From: Phoronis australis
Taxonomy: Eukaryota; Phoronida; Phoronidae
Length of the DNA stretch: 64,000 nt
Direction: 5' to 3'
Assembly (NCBI GenBank): GCA_002633005.1
Contig: NMRA01000025.1
Coordinates: 533,181-597,180, forward strand
Below the pieces are notes generated by a model. It saw only the letters and a program-made list of their open reading frames with translations, ran no database searches and was not told the origin of the DNA. This document shows, piece after piece, positions 13,401-22,120 of this stretch (position 1 is the stretch's first letter; each line of letters opens with the position of its first letter). Made by a program: the position numbers and the translations under genes.

Positions 13401-15420
13401 CAACATACAAGGAAAAACAAGGAAATACACACCCAGAAAAAAATACTCATGTGAAAAACAAATTAAGTGACAATATCATTGTTATCAAGACGGTCTACTG
13501 TTATGTATTATCATTTATCACTCTCATCATCATTATCAATATCATTATTATTATTATTATTATTATTANNNNNNNNNNNNNNNNNNNNNNNNNNNNNNNN
13601 NNNNNNNNNNNNNNNNNNNNNNNNNNNNNNNNNNNNNNNNNNNNNNNNNNNNNNNNNNNNNNNNNNNNNNNNNNNNNNNNNNNNNNNNNNNNNNNNNNNN
13701 NNNNNNNNNNNNNNNNNNNNNAGCGTCAACTCATTAATAGATGCCTATATACCAAATTTCATGAAAATCGGTTGAAGACGTAAACGTAAAAAACTAAAAT
13801 TGCCACTAGGGGGCACAGTGGTACTTGGGTCGCTCCGAAACTCGTCCACCCCATAGAAACACACCTGCCACATTTCAATACGATCCTGCATGGGGTTTAG
13901 GAGATACAGCCGCGGACGCCGGACGCCCAGACAGAGATGACGGCAATATGCGACCACATATAAATATGTGTACCTATAAAAACGAATTTCAACGCTATGC
14001 TTACAAATTTCCCAAGAAGTTAAATCACAGGCAAAGTGAGAAGCTCCAATAGCAATCAAGTAGAAAAAGAATATTTGGTGCTAAACCGAAGGCTGTGTGA
14101 AATCCATAATACAATAACAGCTAAAAGTATTGCGACAAAATAACCAAGAATTCCCCGTTATGGCGGATGCGCAGTAGCTGAATTCACCGTAAGAGCAATC
14201 TTTCTTCATGACCGAGAATGAAGAAAAATTAACAGGCAAAAGTGGCTAAGCCATTTTCTTTTTAGAATTTTGTCACCTTGATGGTTATTTTTGCAGTTAA
14301 AAGAATTAGCCTTCAAAGTGGATAAAGGGTGTTTTGTCCGATTCCTTTGCCTTAAATTCCCAATTACAAAGTACAATTGGTTTGCAAATAAGAAAAACAC
14401 GACAACTTACAGAATTTAGTGTGTGAAACATGAAGAAGACATCTAAATAGAAATCACTAACATTATTAATAAGTGAAAGGTCCACAGGTTACCATACCTC
14501 ATCCGACATTTCCAAACCTTTAGTTTTTGCAAAACAATCAATAAAATTGGTTTCAAAAAAATCTTGGAAATGCTAGTGCCCCTCTTCAGATTTTTAAAAG
14601 ACCCACGCGATTACATCCATCCTTACTTCATGGGATTACTTGTTGGGTTCCAGTAGATGAGATCTTTCATGGTCATCTTACTTTTATCCGGGGGCTCAGC
14701 ACTCCGCGCTACCTTTTTCCTCCTTCTTGTCTTCACTGGTGCCTAAATAAAAAGAATTCTCAAAAATTTGAAATTTTACCAAGAAGACAAGAATTTCTCC
14801 AAAAACGCCAAAAATGATGTTTTAAGTCCACGAGCTGTTTTGTTAAGCTTAAACAAACTTTTGAATTTTCTGATGCTTGAATGTTGGAAAACTCAAAATT
14901 ATTTTGTTGAAAATATACTTACCGGTACAATCTTACTTGATCTATTTGTTGCAGTTTGAAGTTGTAGAAATATCAATTAACACAAATGCAGGGTTTTTTG
15001 TTTACATTTTTGTCGAAGGAACTAAACAAACAACGCAATGAACGTTGTTGAGTCTAAATCATTGCACAGAAACACTAAAACTTACAGGTAGTAAAATAGT
15101 GTAGCATATATGTACACCTAGCAAGATTAGTGACAGTTAGTGACTCTGACCATGGAAATGTTCATACACAGTTAATTTAAAGCTGGTAAAAGTATTACCT
15201 ATAACTTATTTCATATATCTACAAGAACTCTCCTCTCAGTTTCATTATTCATTCAACATTACGACTAAACAAGGAAATACAACATACAAGGAAAAACAAG
15301 GAAATACACACCCAGAAAAAAATACTCATGTGAAAAACAAATCAAGTGACAATATCATTGTTATCAAGACGGTCTACTGTTATGTATTATCATTTATCAC
15401 TCTCATCATCATTATCAATA

Positions 15421-15456
<36 letters not shown>

Positions 15457-18427
15457 ATACCATTTTCATTAACATCAGACACATAACTACTGCTACCTTC
15501 TTGACAGGAATCTCATCCTTTTCGATCACTTTACTGGCTCGTCCATGGCTGACAGCATCAGCCTCCACAGGTTTCTCACTGTTAGGTATTTGGGTGGGGA
15601 CAAACGGCACTCTATCAGTAGTCACTACCTCTGATGATGACAAAGTGCTGAGGAACAAGGGAGACAACCATCAAACAAATGTGTACATAGTCCACTAACA
15701 GTCACAACAGAAGTTGAACTCCATAACTATAATATCAACTCCTATGCTGCATGGCAACAAATCCTTTTATTCTGGACCCCATTGTTTCCTACAAATTCCG
15801 AGAGAACTGGACCATATCTTAATGGTGCCTAAAATTATGGACATCATTTCTTCACGGAAAGTAAAGATGTTGCTTGTTTTCCTGGAAAAGTTTTAAAGCG
15901 AGAAATTTATGTGACCATCCTTAAGCAAGCAATTTTATGGTCAGAACATGCAAAGTCATCAGCATATCTATTTTGAAACCTGCGCTGCCAAAACATACTT
16001 TCACGTTTAAAACAAGCCTTAAAATCCAGGTCCACAGAGAACATCCCCATGATGTCGTTTTACCTGGTTGCTATGGTGACGACCCTCTGTACAGGAGGAG
16101 GGTGTTTCTTTAGCTCATCTTCGTTGTCCGAGTGTCCAACTGAGGCATGCCTATAAAAAGATGCCATTAAATGTCACAAGCTGTGCAGCTAAACACCACA
16201 ATCTCACTACAAGAGCAACGCGGAGCGTCTAAATGTACCCACGAATGCATTCCAAATGGTGTGCTTTTAGGGTTGTTTATTTATCAAAAAAATGGTCGCT
16301 AAATGGCGCAAAAATGTACAATCCATCCGAAAACGGGAACATGTCACTGCTTCATGGCACTTCAGAGAAACAAAGGAAAACAACATAAAACGAAATTGCC
16401 ACTAAGATGCACACTGTTCATTGGATCTGTCTGAAAGTCGTCATTGCCTGTTGTTAGCTTTATATAAATACACTGATTAAATTTAATAAAGATCCTGCAG
16501 TGGGTTTAAGAGATAGAGCCATGGGCGCAAAACAAAACAAAACTACCACTAGGAGGCACCACAGTAGTCAAAGTTGTCATCGTCAACCGTCCTCTTCACA
16601 CTGAGAATATATACGCCAACTTTCAAAACCATCCTTAGAACGATTTGCCAAAAAACAAAACCCGAAAAAAACAAAAATGGCCACTAGGTGGCGCAAAATA
16701 CCTTGATTCCATCCAAAAACGAGAGGATAGCCTCATCTCACCAATAGATGTCCGCAATCAAAATTTTATGAAAATCCGTGGAGGACCTTTGAAAATACAA
16801 CTAACTCTCACTCAGCCCATGGCAGCGGAGAATATTCCAATCAAAGCAAACAACTAACTCTCACTCAGCCCATGGCAGCGGAGAATATTCCAATCAAAGC
16901 AAACAACTAACTCTCACTCAGCCCATGGCAGAGGAGAATATTCCAATCAAAGCAAACAACTAACTCTCACTCAGCCCATGGCAGAGGAGAATATTCCAAT
17001 CAAAGCAAACAACTAACTCTCACTCAGCCCATGGCAGAGGAGAATATTCCAATCAAAGCAAACAACTAACTCTCACTCAGCCCATGGCAGTGGAGAATAT
17101 TCCAATCAAAGCAAACAACTAACTCTCACTCAGCCCATGGCAGTGGAGAATATTCCAATCAAAGCAAACAACTAACTCTCACTCAGCCCATGGCAGTGGA
17201 GAATATTCCAATCAAAGCAAACAACTAACTCTCACTCAGCCCATGGCAGTGGAGAATATTCCAATCAAAGCAAACAACTAACTCTCACTCAGCCCATGGC
17301 AGTGGAGAATATTCCAATCAAAGCAAACAACTAACTCTCACTCAGCCCATGGCAGTGGAGAATATTCCAATCAAAGCAAACAACTAACTCTCACTCAGCC
17401 CATGGCAGTGGAGAATATTCCAATCAAAGCAAACAACTAACTCTCACTCAGCCCATGGCAGTGGAGAATATTCCAATCAAAGCAAACAACTAACTCTCAC
17501 TCAGCCCATGGCAGTGGAGAATATTCCAATCAAAGCAAACAACTAACTCTCACTCAGCCCATGGCAGTGGAGAATATTCCAATCAAAGCAAACAACTAAC
17601 TCTCACTCAGCCCATGGCAGTGGAGAATATTCCAATCAAAGCAAACAACTAACTCTCACTCAGCCCATGGCAGTGGAGAATATTCCAATCAAAGCAAACA
17701 ACTAACTCTCACTCAGCCCATGGCAGTGGAGAATATTCCAATCAAAGCAAACAACTAACTCTCACTCAGCTCAATGGTGTTATCGAGTGTAATTAGGAAT
17801 TCCAACTTTCAACTTAACGACCCAATGGGGTTCCAACCCTAAACATATGATTTTCAAAGAAGGCGCTGCATGGATTTATAATAAGCCCTGCTGAACCTCC
17901 CAATTGTGTGCTTAGAATTTCTACTACCAAATCCCTAAATGCCCCTCCCCCCACACAGTACAGGTGAACTAGAAGTATGAATACCGTTTTCGTTGTCGCG
18001 ACAAATCACCACCAATGTTTGGCTTAGCTTTAGGGAATCTGCTCCTGACTCTTGGTGGTCCAGTTTTGTCCGCGTCCTGCTTTGCAGTGGAGGCTTCTTT
18101 TGCCTCGGGCTCAGGTTGTTGACTGATATTCCTTTCACATGCACTGTCCCCACGTGGGTCAGGAGTTATGTCCTCTGTACACTTGTCAGATGCATTGGGG
18201 GTTGGTGCAAAACTAGGAGATTCCGTAACCCCCTTTAAAGCAGTCTCCGCTGCATCTTCAATAGTCTGTTCGCGAGGCGGAGGTTTTGGGTCCTTTTGAG
18301 CAGCTGCCTCTGCGCTCTGAGCAATCTTTTCGGGGCCTTCGGTGGGTTTTACGCTTGGCGCAGAAGTAGATTTGCCACGACCACCAAGGTTAGGTTTGAT
18401 GGACAATCGGGATCGCCTAGTAGCCAT
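3729..18427 (-). CDS. BDP1: BDP1, TFIIIB subunit B'' (whole gene, 11 exons)
   Basis: B'' joins TBP and BRF1 to form TFIIIB, which places RNA polymerase III on tRNA, 5S and U6 promoters in the nucleus. Exons join as 18427-17985, 16150-16064, 15647-15497, 14742-14627, 10924-10739, 10220-10090, 8748-8654, 7752-7698, 6500-6366, 5782-5722 and 4407-3729. All junctions are GT-AG and keep phase, giving 2139 bp and 712 residues. Seen: the N-terminus MATRRSRLSIKPN, a PKAKPNIGG motif near residue 140, the conserved MTMKDLIYWNPTSNPM at about 250-265, and a SANT/Myb domain at about 360-408 holding FKALSCVGTDFSMM and LFPKRSRAELK. This order is diagnostic of BDP1. The protein is near the length of insect B'' and lacks the long repeats of the vertebrate protein. 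The C-terminal 225 residues are Ser/Pro-rich and of unknown function. Confidence 0.9.
4771..4872. repeat. 19-bp tandem repeat, 5.4 copies
   Basis: Five perfect copies of a 19-bp unit (TTTTGAAGTATCCAGATAA) and a partial sixth, in the last BDP1 intron. There are no substitutions between copies. Confidence 0.95.
5250..5336. repeat. 15-bp GC-rich tandem repeat
   Basis: About six diverged units of GGTACTCCYGGTCCG in the last BDP1 intron. The period of five codons gives a spurious collagen-like reading frame on the minus strand. Confidence 0.85.
5472..5642 (-). mobile_element. Tc1-like MITE, copy 1
   Basis: Reverse complement of the repeat at 46503-46700, sharing the end (TA then CAGT...GCCAAAA-TATT), GACCCATAATTCCC-like and AATTAACAGGAAAG-like words. 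The end, next to a TA, resembles Tc1/mariner terminal repeats. The right terminus is not clear and no transposase is present. Confidence 0.6.
5722..5782 (-). CDS. BDP1: BDP1 exon 10
   Basis: A 61-bp exon coding for an acidic linker (PSDNSDSDAEDNTAY). Acceptor TTCAG, donor GTGAGT. It enters in phase 1 and leaves in phase 2, matching both neighbours. Confidence 0.77.
6366..6500 (-). CDS. BDP1: BDP1 exon 9
   Basis: A 135-bp exon. In phase 1 it gives REQCSFDLSTFNLDD, which lines up with the Phe-Asp segment after the SANT domain, followed by a lysine/serine-rich stretch. Acceptor CACAG, donor GTAGGT. Confidence 0.8.
6650..7200. mobile_element. Fold-back (inverted-repeat) element
   Basis: The left part (6650-6735) and the reverse complement of the right part (7110-7200) share AAATTCC, CAACA-GTGTT and GTTGATCAAC in the same order. 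This suggests diverged arms of about 85 bp around a 370-bp centre. It has no coding capacity and lies inside the BDP1 intron between exons 8 and 9. Confidence 0.45.
7698..7752 (-). CDS. BDP1: BDP1 exon 8
   Basis: A 55-bp exon reading NKYKREERCNKALVDKAV, the basic segment that follows the SANT domain in all B'' proteins. Acceptor CACAG, donor GTGAGT, ending in phase 1. Confidence 0.87.
7810..8140 (+). mobile_element. Tc1-like MITE, copy 2, with internal duplication
   Basis: Starts TACAGTACAGGCCAAAAGT and follows the family consensus (GACAAAATGACCC, AATTAACATGA, AAGCCATTC). A 54-bp block from 7926 is repeated directly to 8038 with few differences. Confidence 0.6.
8483..8527. repeat. Short tandem repeat, 17-bp unit
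   Basis: Two and a half copies of CATTAACAAGAGGAACC, nearly perfect, in a BDP1 intron. Confidence 0.7.
8654..8748 (-). CDS. BDP1: BDP1 exon 7 (SANT core)
   Basis: A 95-bp exon coding for FFKALSCVGTDFSMM and LFPKRSRAELK, the second and third helices of the B'' SANT domain. It is the best single identification of the gene. Acceptor TTTCAG, donor GTCAGC. Confidence 0.93.
8981..9290. repeat. 30-bp minisatellite, about 10 copies
   Basis: Units of 30 bp built on ATCAACATGAAGATTCACCA and AATGCTAAGTT, with a few substitutions and one irregular unit near 9045. Because 30 is a multiple of three, the minus strand reads as a ten-residue peptide repeat (LVNLHVDNLA). That frame is a by-product, as the region is intronic in BDP1. 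Confidence 0.95.
9385..9465 (-). mobile_element. tRNA-derived SINE fragment
   Basis: The minus strand holds a perfect Pol III B box (GGTTCGATTCC, 9405-9415) preceded by a tRNA-like sequence with a degenerate A-box region. It does not fold cleanly as a tRNA, so a SINE remnant is likelier. Confidence 0.4.
10090..10220 (-). CDS. BDP1: BDP1 exon 6
   Basis: A 131-bp exon coding for SSSFRKRISTKSWTQK, the start of the SANT/Myb domain with its first tryptophan. Acceptor TTGCAG, donor GTATTC. It ends in phase 1, which exon 7 completes as Glu. Confidence 0.87.
10739..10924 (-). CDS. BDP1: BDP1 exon 5
   Basis: A 186-bp exon opening with NSDDARKKRKMADD and ending with PQLKIGEDGEIILNED. The final part matches the segment before the SANT domain in animal B'' (consensus around PQVK-DG-IILDE). 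Acceptor TTACAG, donor GTGGGT. Confidence 0.87.
11165..12057 (+). repeat. CTCF-motif repeat, two joined copies
   Basis: CTCF-like cores occur at 11226-11242 (TTGCCACTAGGGGGCAC), near 11443 (decayed), 11590-11606, 11751-11769 and 11880-11896. Each starts a module of about 145 bp that contains AAATTT-AT-AA-ATC and GGAGATACAGCC words. Two terminal segments (11345-11430 and 11985-12057) show ACGG-like microsatellite, GACAGAGATGACGGCA and the inverted repeat CCACATATAAATATGTGG, so two copies are fused. It lies in the BDP1 intron after exon 4. A single N at 11223 marks a contig join. Confidence 0.8.
12190..12380 (+). mobile_element. Tc1-like MITE, copy 3
   Basis: Shares GCTAAAAGTATTG, AAGAATTCCCCGTTATG, AAAATTAACAGGCAAA and TAAGCCATT with copies 2 and 5. 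It lies within the duplicated block, so it recurs at 14110-14300. Confidence 0.6.
12741..12856 (-). CDS. BDP1: BDP1 exon 4, second copy
   Basis: The 116-bp exon with its splice sites is repeated inside the 1.75-kb duplication that flanks the gap at 13569-13721. The two copies differ by a single silent base (CCGAGCC here, CTGAGCC in the other). Using both copies would break the frame, since the exon ends in phase 2 but begins in phase 0. It is either an assembly duplicate of the other haplotype or a very recent tandem copy. Confidence 0.6.
13569..13721. other. Assembly gap, 153 N
   Basis: A run of N between the two copies of the duplicated block, immediately after an ATT microsatellite. Frames read through it are meaningless. 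Confidence 0.99.
14110..14300 (+). mobile_element. Tc1-like MITE, copy 4 (duplicate of copy 3)
   Basis: Same element as at 12190-12380, carried along by the 1.75-kb duplication. Only a few bases differ. Confidence 0.6.
14627..14742 (-). CDS. BDP1: BDP1 exon 4 (copy next to exon 3)
   Basis: This 116-bp exon carries the strongly conserved B'' segment MTMKDLIYWNPTSNPM after a basic run (KTRRRKKVARS). Acceptor TTTAG, donor GTAAGG. The same exon occurs again at 12741-12856; only one copy is needed for the reading frame. Confidence 0.85.
15497..15647 (-). CDS. BDP1: BDP1 exon 3
   Basis: A 151-bp exon with acceptor CAG and donor GTAGCA. Its peptide contains RVPFVPTQIPNSEKP and ends KDEIPVKK in phase 0, the phase the next exon needs. 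There is no domain by itself. Confidence 0.8.
16064..16150 (-). CDS. BDP1: BDP1 exon 2
   Basis: An 87-bp exon between an AG acceptor at 16152-16151 and the donor GTAAAA at 16063. It enters and leaves in phase 2, joining exons 1 and 3 in frame. It codes for an acidic then proline-rich linker (HSDNEDELKKHPPP). Confidence 0.8.
16210..16800 (+). repeat. CTCF-motif repeat with 5' end
   Basis: Begins with AAGAGCAACGCGGAGC, the same leader as the inverted copy near 38610. Modules follow with cores at 16292 (decayed), 16395, 16541 and 16678-16694 (TGGCCACTAGGTGGCGC, the best match here). The module order is C, A, B, C as elsewhere. The last module is broken by the 53-bp minisatellite and no 3' terminus is present. 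Confidence 0.8.
16801..17770. repeat. 53-bp minisatellite, 18 copies
   Basis: Eighteen full 53-bp units plus a 16-base partial. A single variable position after GGCAG splits them into ordered blocks: CGG in units 1-2, AGG in 3-5, TGG in 6-18. Otherwise the units are essentially identical. It arose at a point inside the last module of the CTCF-motif repeat, in BDP1 intron 1. Confidence 0.97.
17985..18427 (-). CDS. BDP1: BDP1 exon 1
   Basis: Codes for residues 1-147. The ATG at 18427 is chosen because MATRRSRLSIKPN matches the known B'' N-terminus; the frame stays open about 84 bases further upstream. The middle is low-complexity (Ala, Pro, Glu, Lys). It ends in a basic PKAKPNIGG motif of the kind found repeatedly in B'' proteins, then the donor GTATTC. 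Confidence 0.88.
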
Positions 18428-19845
18428 TACAAGTTGTAAGAGACCGAATCTAAAATGTTCATGTAAAACAATTATTGAAACCTGTCCTTTCAAAAATTGT
18501 TCAAAGCACATGAGTATATTGCAACTATCAGTACTTTAAGTCACAGCACTTCAAGTACACTTCATATGTAGGACACATTTGCATGTCATTGATGCTTTGA
18601 AATCTTTCCAATTCAAACAGGCAACATCAGGTTCTAGTCCTCAATAAGAAAATCAATTTTGAACTGCTGTATATATTTCAACATGCCCCGAAATTTAGAG
18701 AGGATTAAGGAAAGGACACTCATCAAGCAGCAGTGCTGAGAGAAGGCAGTGCAAACGCGTGACCTGGCTAGCTGATGCCTGCCCTTGAACGGTAACTGTA
18801 GGATTTCCTCCAGGTGGTTGTGTAAATGCAGACAAGACCCTCAATGCCTTGATTCTGGGGCTGAATATTGGCCCCATTCCCCAATGAAAAATATATATAT
18901 AATGCACTAGCCTAATAAACCAGTCTTGCTCTATGTATCCAACCTCGCCCTTCGTTTTCCTATAGTCACAAATTCCCATCAGGGACATTTACTTTTACTT
19001 GTCTTTAAGACAACTAGTAGACGTTGATATTACAAAGAAGCAAATTATAACCAAGTAACACCATTTATGATGTCATAAGAACCTAACTGAATTTGATCCG
19101 GTTAGTACCATAAATAAACTACCCTGGACACTTTTGGAACTTTACTGGGAACAAAAGAAACGACAATGTATCACTGTTTTAACCTCAACTGACACCAGCA
19201 TAACTTAAACACATAGCACTTTGAGATTTTAATTCTGGACTTTCTGTATTTATTTCCCAGAGCCTAAGACAGTGAGGAGCCCAGCCCAGTCCTGAACAGG
19301 ACACTCCTCCGGTTAACTTTTCTGTATTGGCTTTTGGTAGGTAACCTTCAAATTTAATACGAAAATAATAAAAATTGTTGAAAATGAAAATGTTGTCAAC
19401 TTTCATTCAAGTTTTGCTGCCTGTTTCAGTCAACTTATTAAATTTCTGAAGTTATGGGAGCCAACATAGCAAGCACACAAGATGAATTTCTTTGGCAAAT
19501 TATCTGGTCAAAACAACTTTTGAAAGTAACATAGTCATTACTGTCTACTGCATTGTGCTTCATATTTTTTCAATAAAAATGGTTAGAAGTGACTTCCTAC
19601 TAAACGAAGAAAGACATGCGCCCTCTTTTTTCAAACTAAAATCACTTAAAATCAAACACAGCCCAAACATGTCCACACTGTCACTGGGTCATTGAGGAAC
19701 ATTGTAGCTTTCCAATGTGTTTGGTTTTGACTAAAATACTACAAAATTCTTGAAAATTGACTTCAACGTGGGAGCACCTGCTTCAAGTGTGCGGTTCGGA
19801 TGTCCAGGAAGTGAGTGATGAAATTCACTCACTGGACACCAGTCA
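18428..19845. other. BDP1 upstream region, no other gene seen
   Basis: The BDP1 promoter should lie here, given the start codon at 18427 on the minus strand, but I see no convincing TATA box or initiator. Only short frames are present. Near 19810 a hairpin combines GTGAGTG and CACTCAC arms just before a transposon insertion. Confidence 0.4.
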
Positions 19846-19854
19846 CTCACTCAG

Positions 19855-20784
19855 TAGGCAATGACCATCGCCTCTGTTGGCCCGAACCAGAGGCGATGCA
19901 GAGGCTATAGGCGCTCTGTACGCCGGAAGCTTTTCGGCGAATTATGCCTCGCACCGACTAAACCATCAAAGTCACGTTGTTATAAATACCTTTTGCGCAT
20001 AGAGGAACACCTTAGGAGGTTGTCGATGTGTTTAATTCCTTCCAACTCGAACAAATACTCCCGTTATGAAACTTTTTCTTCGAGCAGTCCCTATTTCAGT
20101 TCTCAAAATCGTGAAATCAAAATTTTCATTTTTTTTAACCAGGCTGAAGGTCAGAAGTTGCGATCCTACCAGCGAACTTTGAAACCTGAAGTTCCCGCCG
20201 TTTGCGTACGTGCTGCCGGGAACCAGCCGTGCATTTGCCGTGTTGTTAAACATTAAAATGTCAAATATGTGCACAAAGACTATTAAATGTCATATCAACA
20301 GCATTTATTTTTATCAAATACAAACAATAATTCATTGAAATACAAACAGTTTCAAGTAACGCCAATTAAAGACAAGTATAAGTGGTTGCATTTTGGAAAC
20401 GAACATTTGACTGACAAGACCGCAATGGCTCACCTTTGGCCTATTTAAAAATTGAGGTGATGAAGTCACATCACCTAGCGAGCGCGGTAAAAATTGGACC
20501 GTGCGCAGTACAAAAATTTTGATTTCACGATTTTGGGAACTGAAATAGGGACTGCTCGAAGAAAAGGTTTGATAACGGGAGTATTTGTTCGATTTGGAAG
20601 GAATTAAACACATCGACAACCTCATAAGGTGTTCCTCTATGCGTAAAAGGTATTTATAACAACGTGACTTTGATGGTTTAGTCGGTGCGAGGCATAATTC
20701 GCTGAAAAGCTTCCGGCATACAGAGCGCCTATAGCCTCTGCATCGCCTCTGGTTCGGGCCAACAGAGGCGATGGTCATTGCCTA
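19855..20784. mobile_element. Long-TIR MULE-like element, complete copy
   Basis: The arms start TAGGCAATGACC and run as near-perfect inverted repeats for about 270 bp (19855-20131 and 20508-20784) around a 375-bp centre. Flanks read CTCACTCAG (19846-19854) and CTCACTAAG (20785-20793), a 9-bp target duplication with one mismatch. Nine-base duplications and long arms suit non-autonomous Mutator-like elements. No transposase is present. Open frames in the arms are conserved only because the arms are. Confidence 0.8.
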
Positions 20785-20949
20785 CTCACTAAGCAGACTC
20801 AAACCCACGGCACTGACTGGGTCATCCAGTCAGGGTTGTGCAATTCATTTCCACGACTTACGGTGAACTGAAAGTAAAGTCAGTAAGAAGCACCGTGACT
20901 GACTAGACAAAGATTGACGCATTGTTTAGCCACTGCTTTTCAAACTTAC

Positions 20950-21025
20950 ACGTGGTTCCAACGTTATCAATTTCAGTGAAGAAACGCATACAATTGAGGT
21001 ACGTCAGCCAGCTGCCATTATCCAT
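20950..21025 (-). CDS. Orphan exon candidate
   Basis: On the minus strand an ATG at 21025 starts MDNGSWLTYLNC and the frame reaches a perfect GTAAGT donor after 76 bases. The frame is closed by TAG about 50 bases upstream. Local CpG content is high, fitting a first exon. I cannot identify the peptide or find a second exon between here and BDP1. Confidence 0.25.
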
Positions 21026-21958
21026 TATCTCGTGTGCGGAGATAACAGTAGCTTTATCAAACTCAAAATTACTCTACGTAGCGACAGGTGACGCTTTAGG
21101 CAGGTTCCTCGAGTCTCGGGCATCGGTCGGGTGACCCGATCCAGCCTGGATACAAAGTAAAATTCTCAAGTTACATATCCTGCCCTCTTTTTAAGGCACG
21201 AGTGCACCCCTCCCCCCCGCACAGCCCCATAACGAAAGCCACGGGCATCAATGACACTTGCTGAGTGCCACAGATACTATTGAATCTACACAGCAGGCCT
21301 AATTGTTCCGGTTATTGAACATCTTACACTCATGCAGGCCGGCACCGGCTGAATGGCTTTTGATCGAGTGATTTGTTAGTGTTGAATACCTCTAACGGTA
21401 GCAACAATAAAGAAATTTCGCACACATACCAGCATGGCTGTGCGTACTGGGAATTTCCAAAAAAATAGATCCACTCAAAGGTGCGCCCAACTGCATGGGC
21501 TTTTTTTCATCAGAAAGTTTTCCAAAAGTAGGCCTACCCTAATGAACGTATTGGGAAAATTTTCCAAAAGTAGTCTACGCCCACTATGGGCGTATTTTCG
21601 GTAACTGGTTGCATGTTGTGAAAATCTGATGGATTGTTCGAAAATACGTTTTGTTTTGATGTGAATTCATTTCGGCAAAACAAATATAACGGTGTGCGAC
21701 TGATTTCACACTCCGGCATCGGGTGCCGTGACACAGTGTTATAACTAACCGCATTAGCACAGCAGTGAAGGACAGTATTAACGCACTGTGTTTGTTGAAT
21801 GCGAATTAAGTACGGATAAATAAAGTTAATTAAACTATGTATAACTTTTTAATTGATTCTTTATCAGTGCAACCAATAGTCTTAATTTTAGGACAACATT
21901 TACAGAAGGGCTTAACTCACTAGCTTTTACTTCTTTAAAAACAGTGTTGAGTTACTAA

Positions 21959-22120
21959 TCAGGGGCGGATCCAGGATTTTGAGTAAGGGGGGCCAGGGCA
22001 GCATATTAGCCAGGATTTTGCCCGTCAGACATTGTACCTCCGAACTGCCTAATGGAATCTGGGAGAATTTTAGGGCCGGGGTGCAAGATGGTCCCCTTGG
22101 CCCCCTCTAAATCCGTCAAT
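21959..22120 (+). mobile_element. GGATCC-type MITE
   Basis: Opens CAGGGGCGGATCCAGG and ends CCCCCTCTAAATCCGTCAATG, imperfect inverted ends rich in G then C. Internally it shares AGCCAGGATTTTGCCCGTC and AATCTGGGAGAATTTTAG with copies at 32948-33108 and 36868-37033. No coding capacity. No convincing target duplication. Confidence 0.65.

Larger units (their letters stand above)
11802..13568. repeat. 1.75-kb duplicated block, first copy
   Basis: Nearly identical to 13722-15450, offset by about 1.92 kb, with scattered substitutions and small indels (for example a 27-bp segment near 12700 is missing from the other copy). It contains a CTCF-type module, a Tc1-like MITE, BDP1 exon 4 and an ATT/ATC microsatellite. 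Two haplotypes placed in tandem would look like this. Confidence 0.9.
13722..15450. repeat. 1.75-kb duplicated block, second copy
   Basis: Matches 11802-13568 and continues past the ATT microsatellite into unique sequence with BDP1 exon 3. The CTCF-like core recurs at 13800-13816 and the Tc1-like MITE at 14110-14300. Confidence 0.9.

Noticed and set aside
19861-20256. Conserved open frame beginning MTIASVGPNQ in all four arms of the long-TIR elements
   Set aside because: It occurs in both arms as mirror images, has no domain, and its conservation is explained by the inverted repeats themselves.
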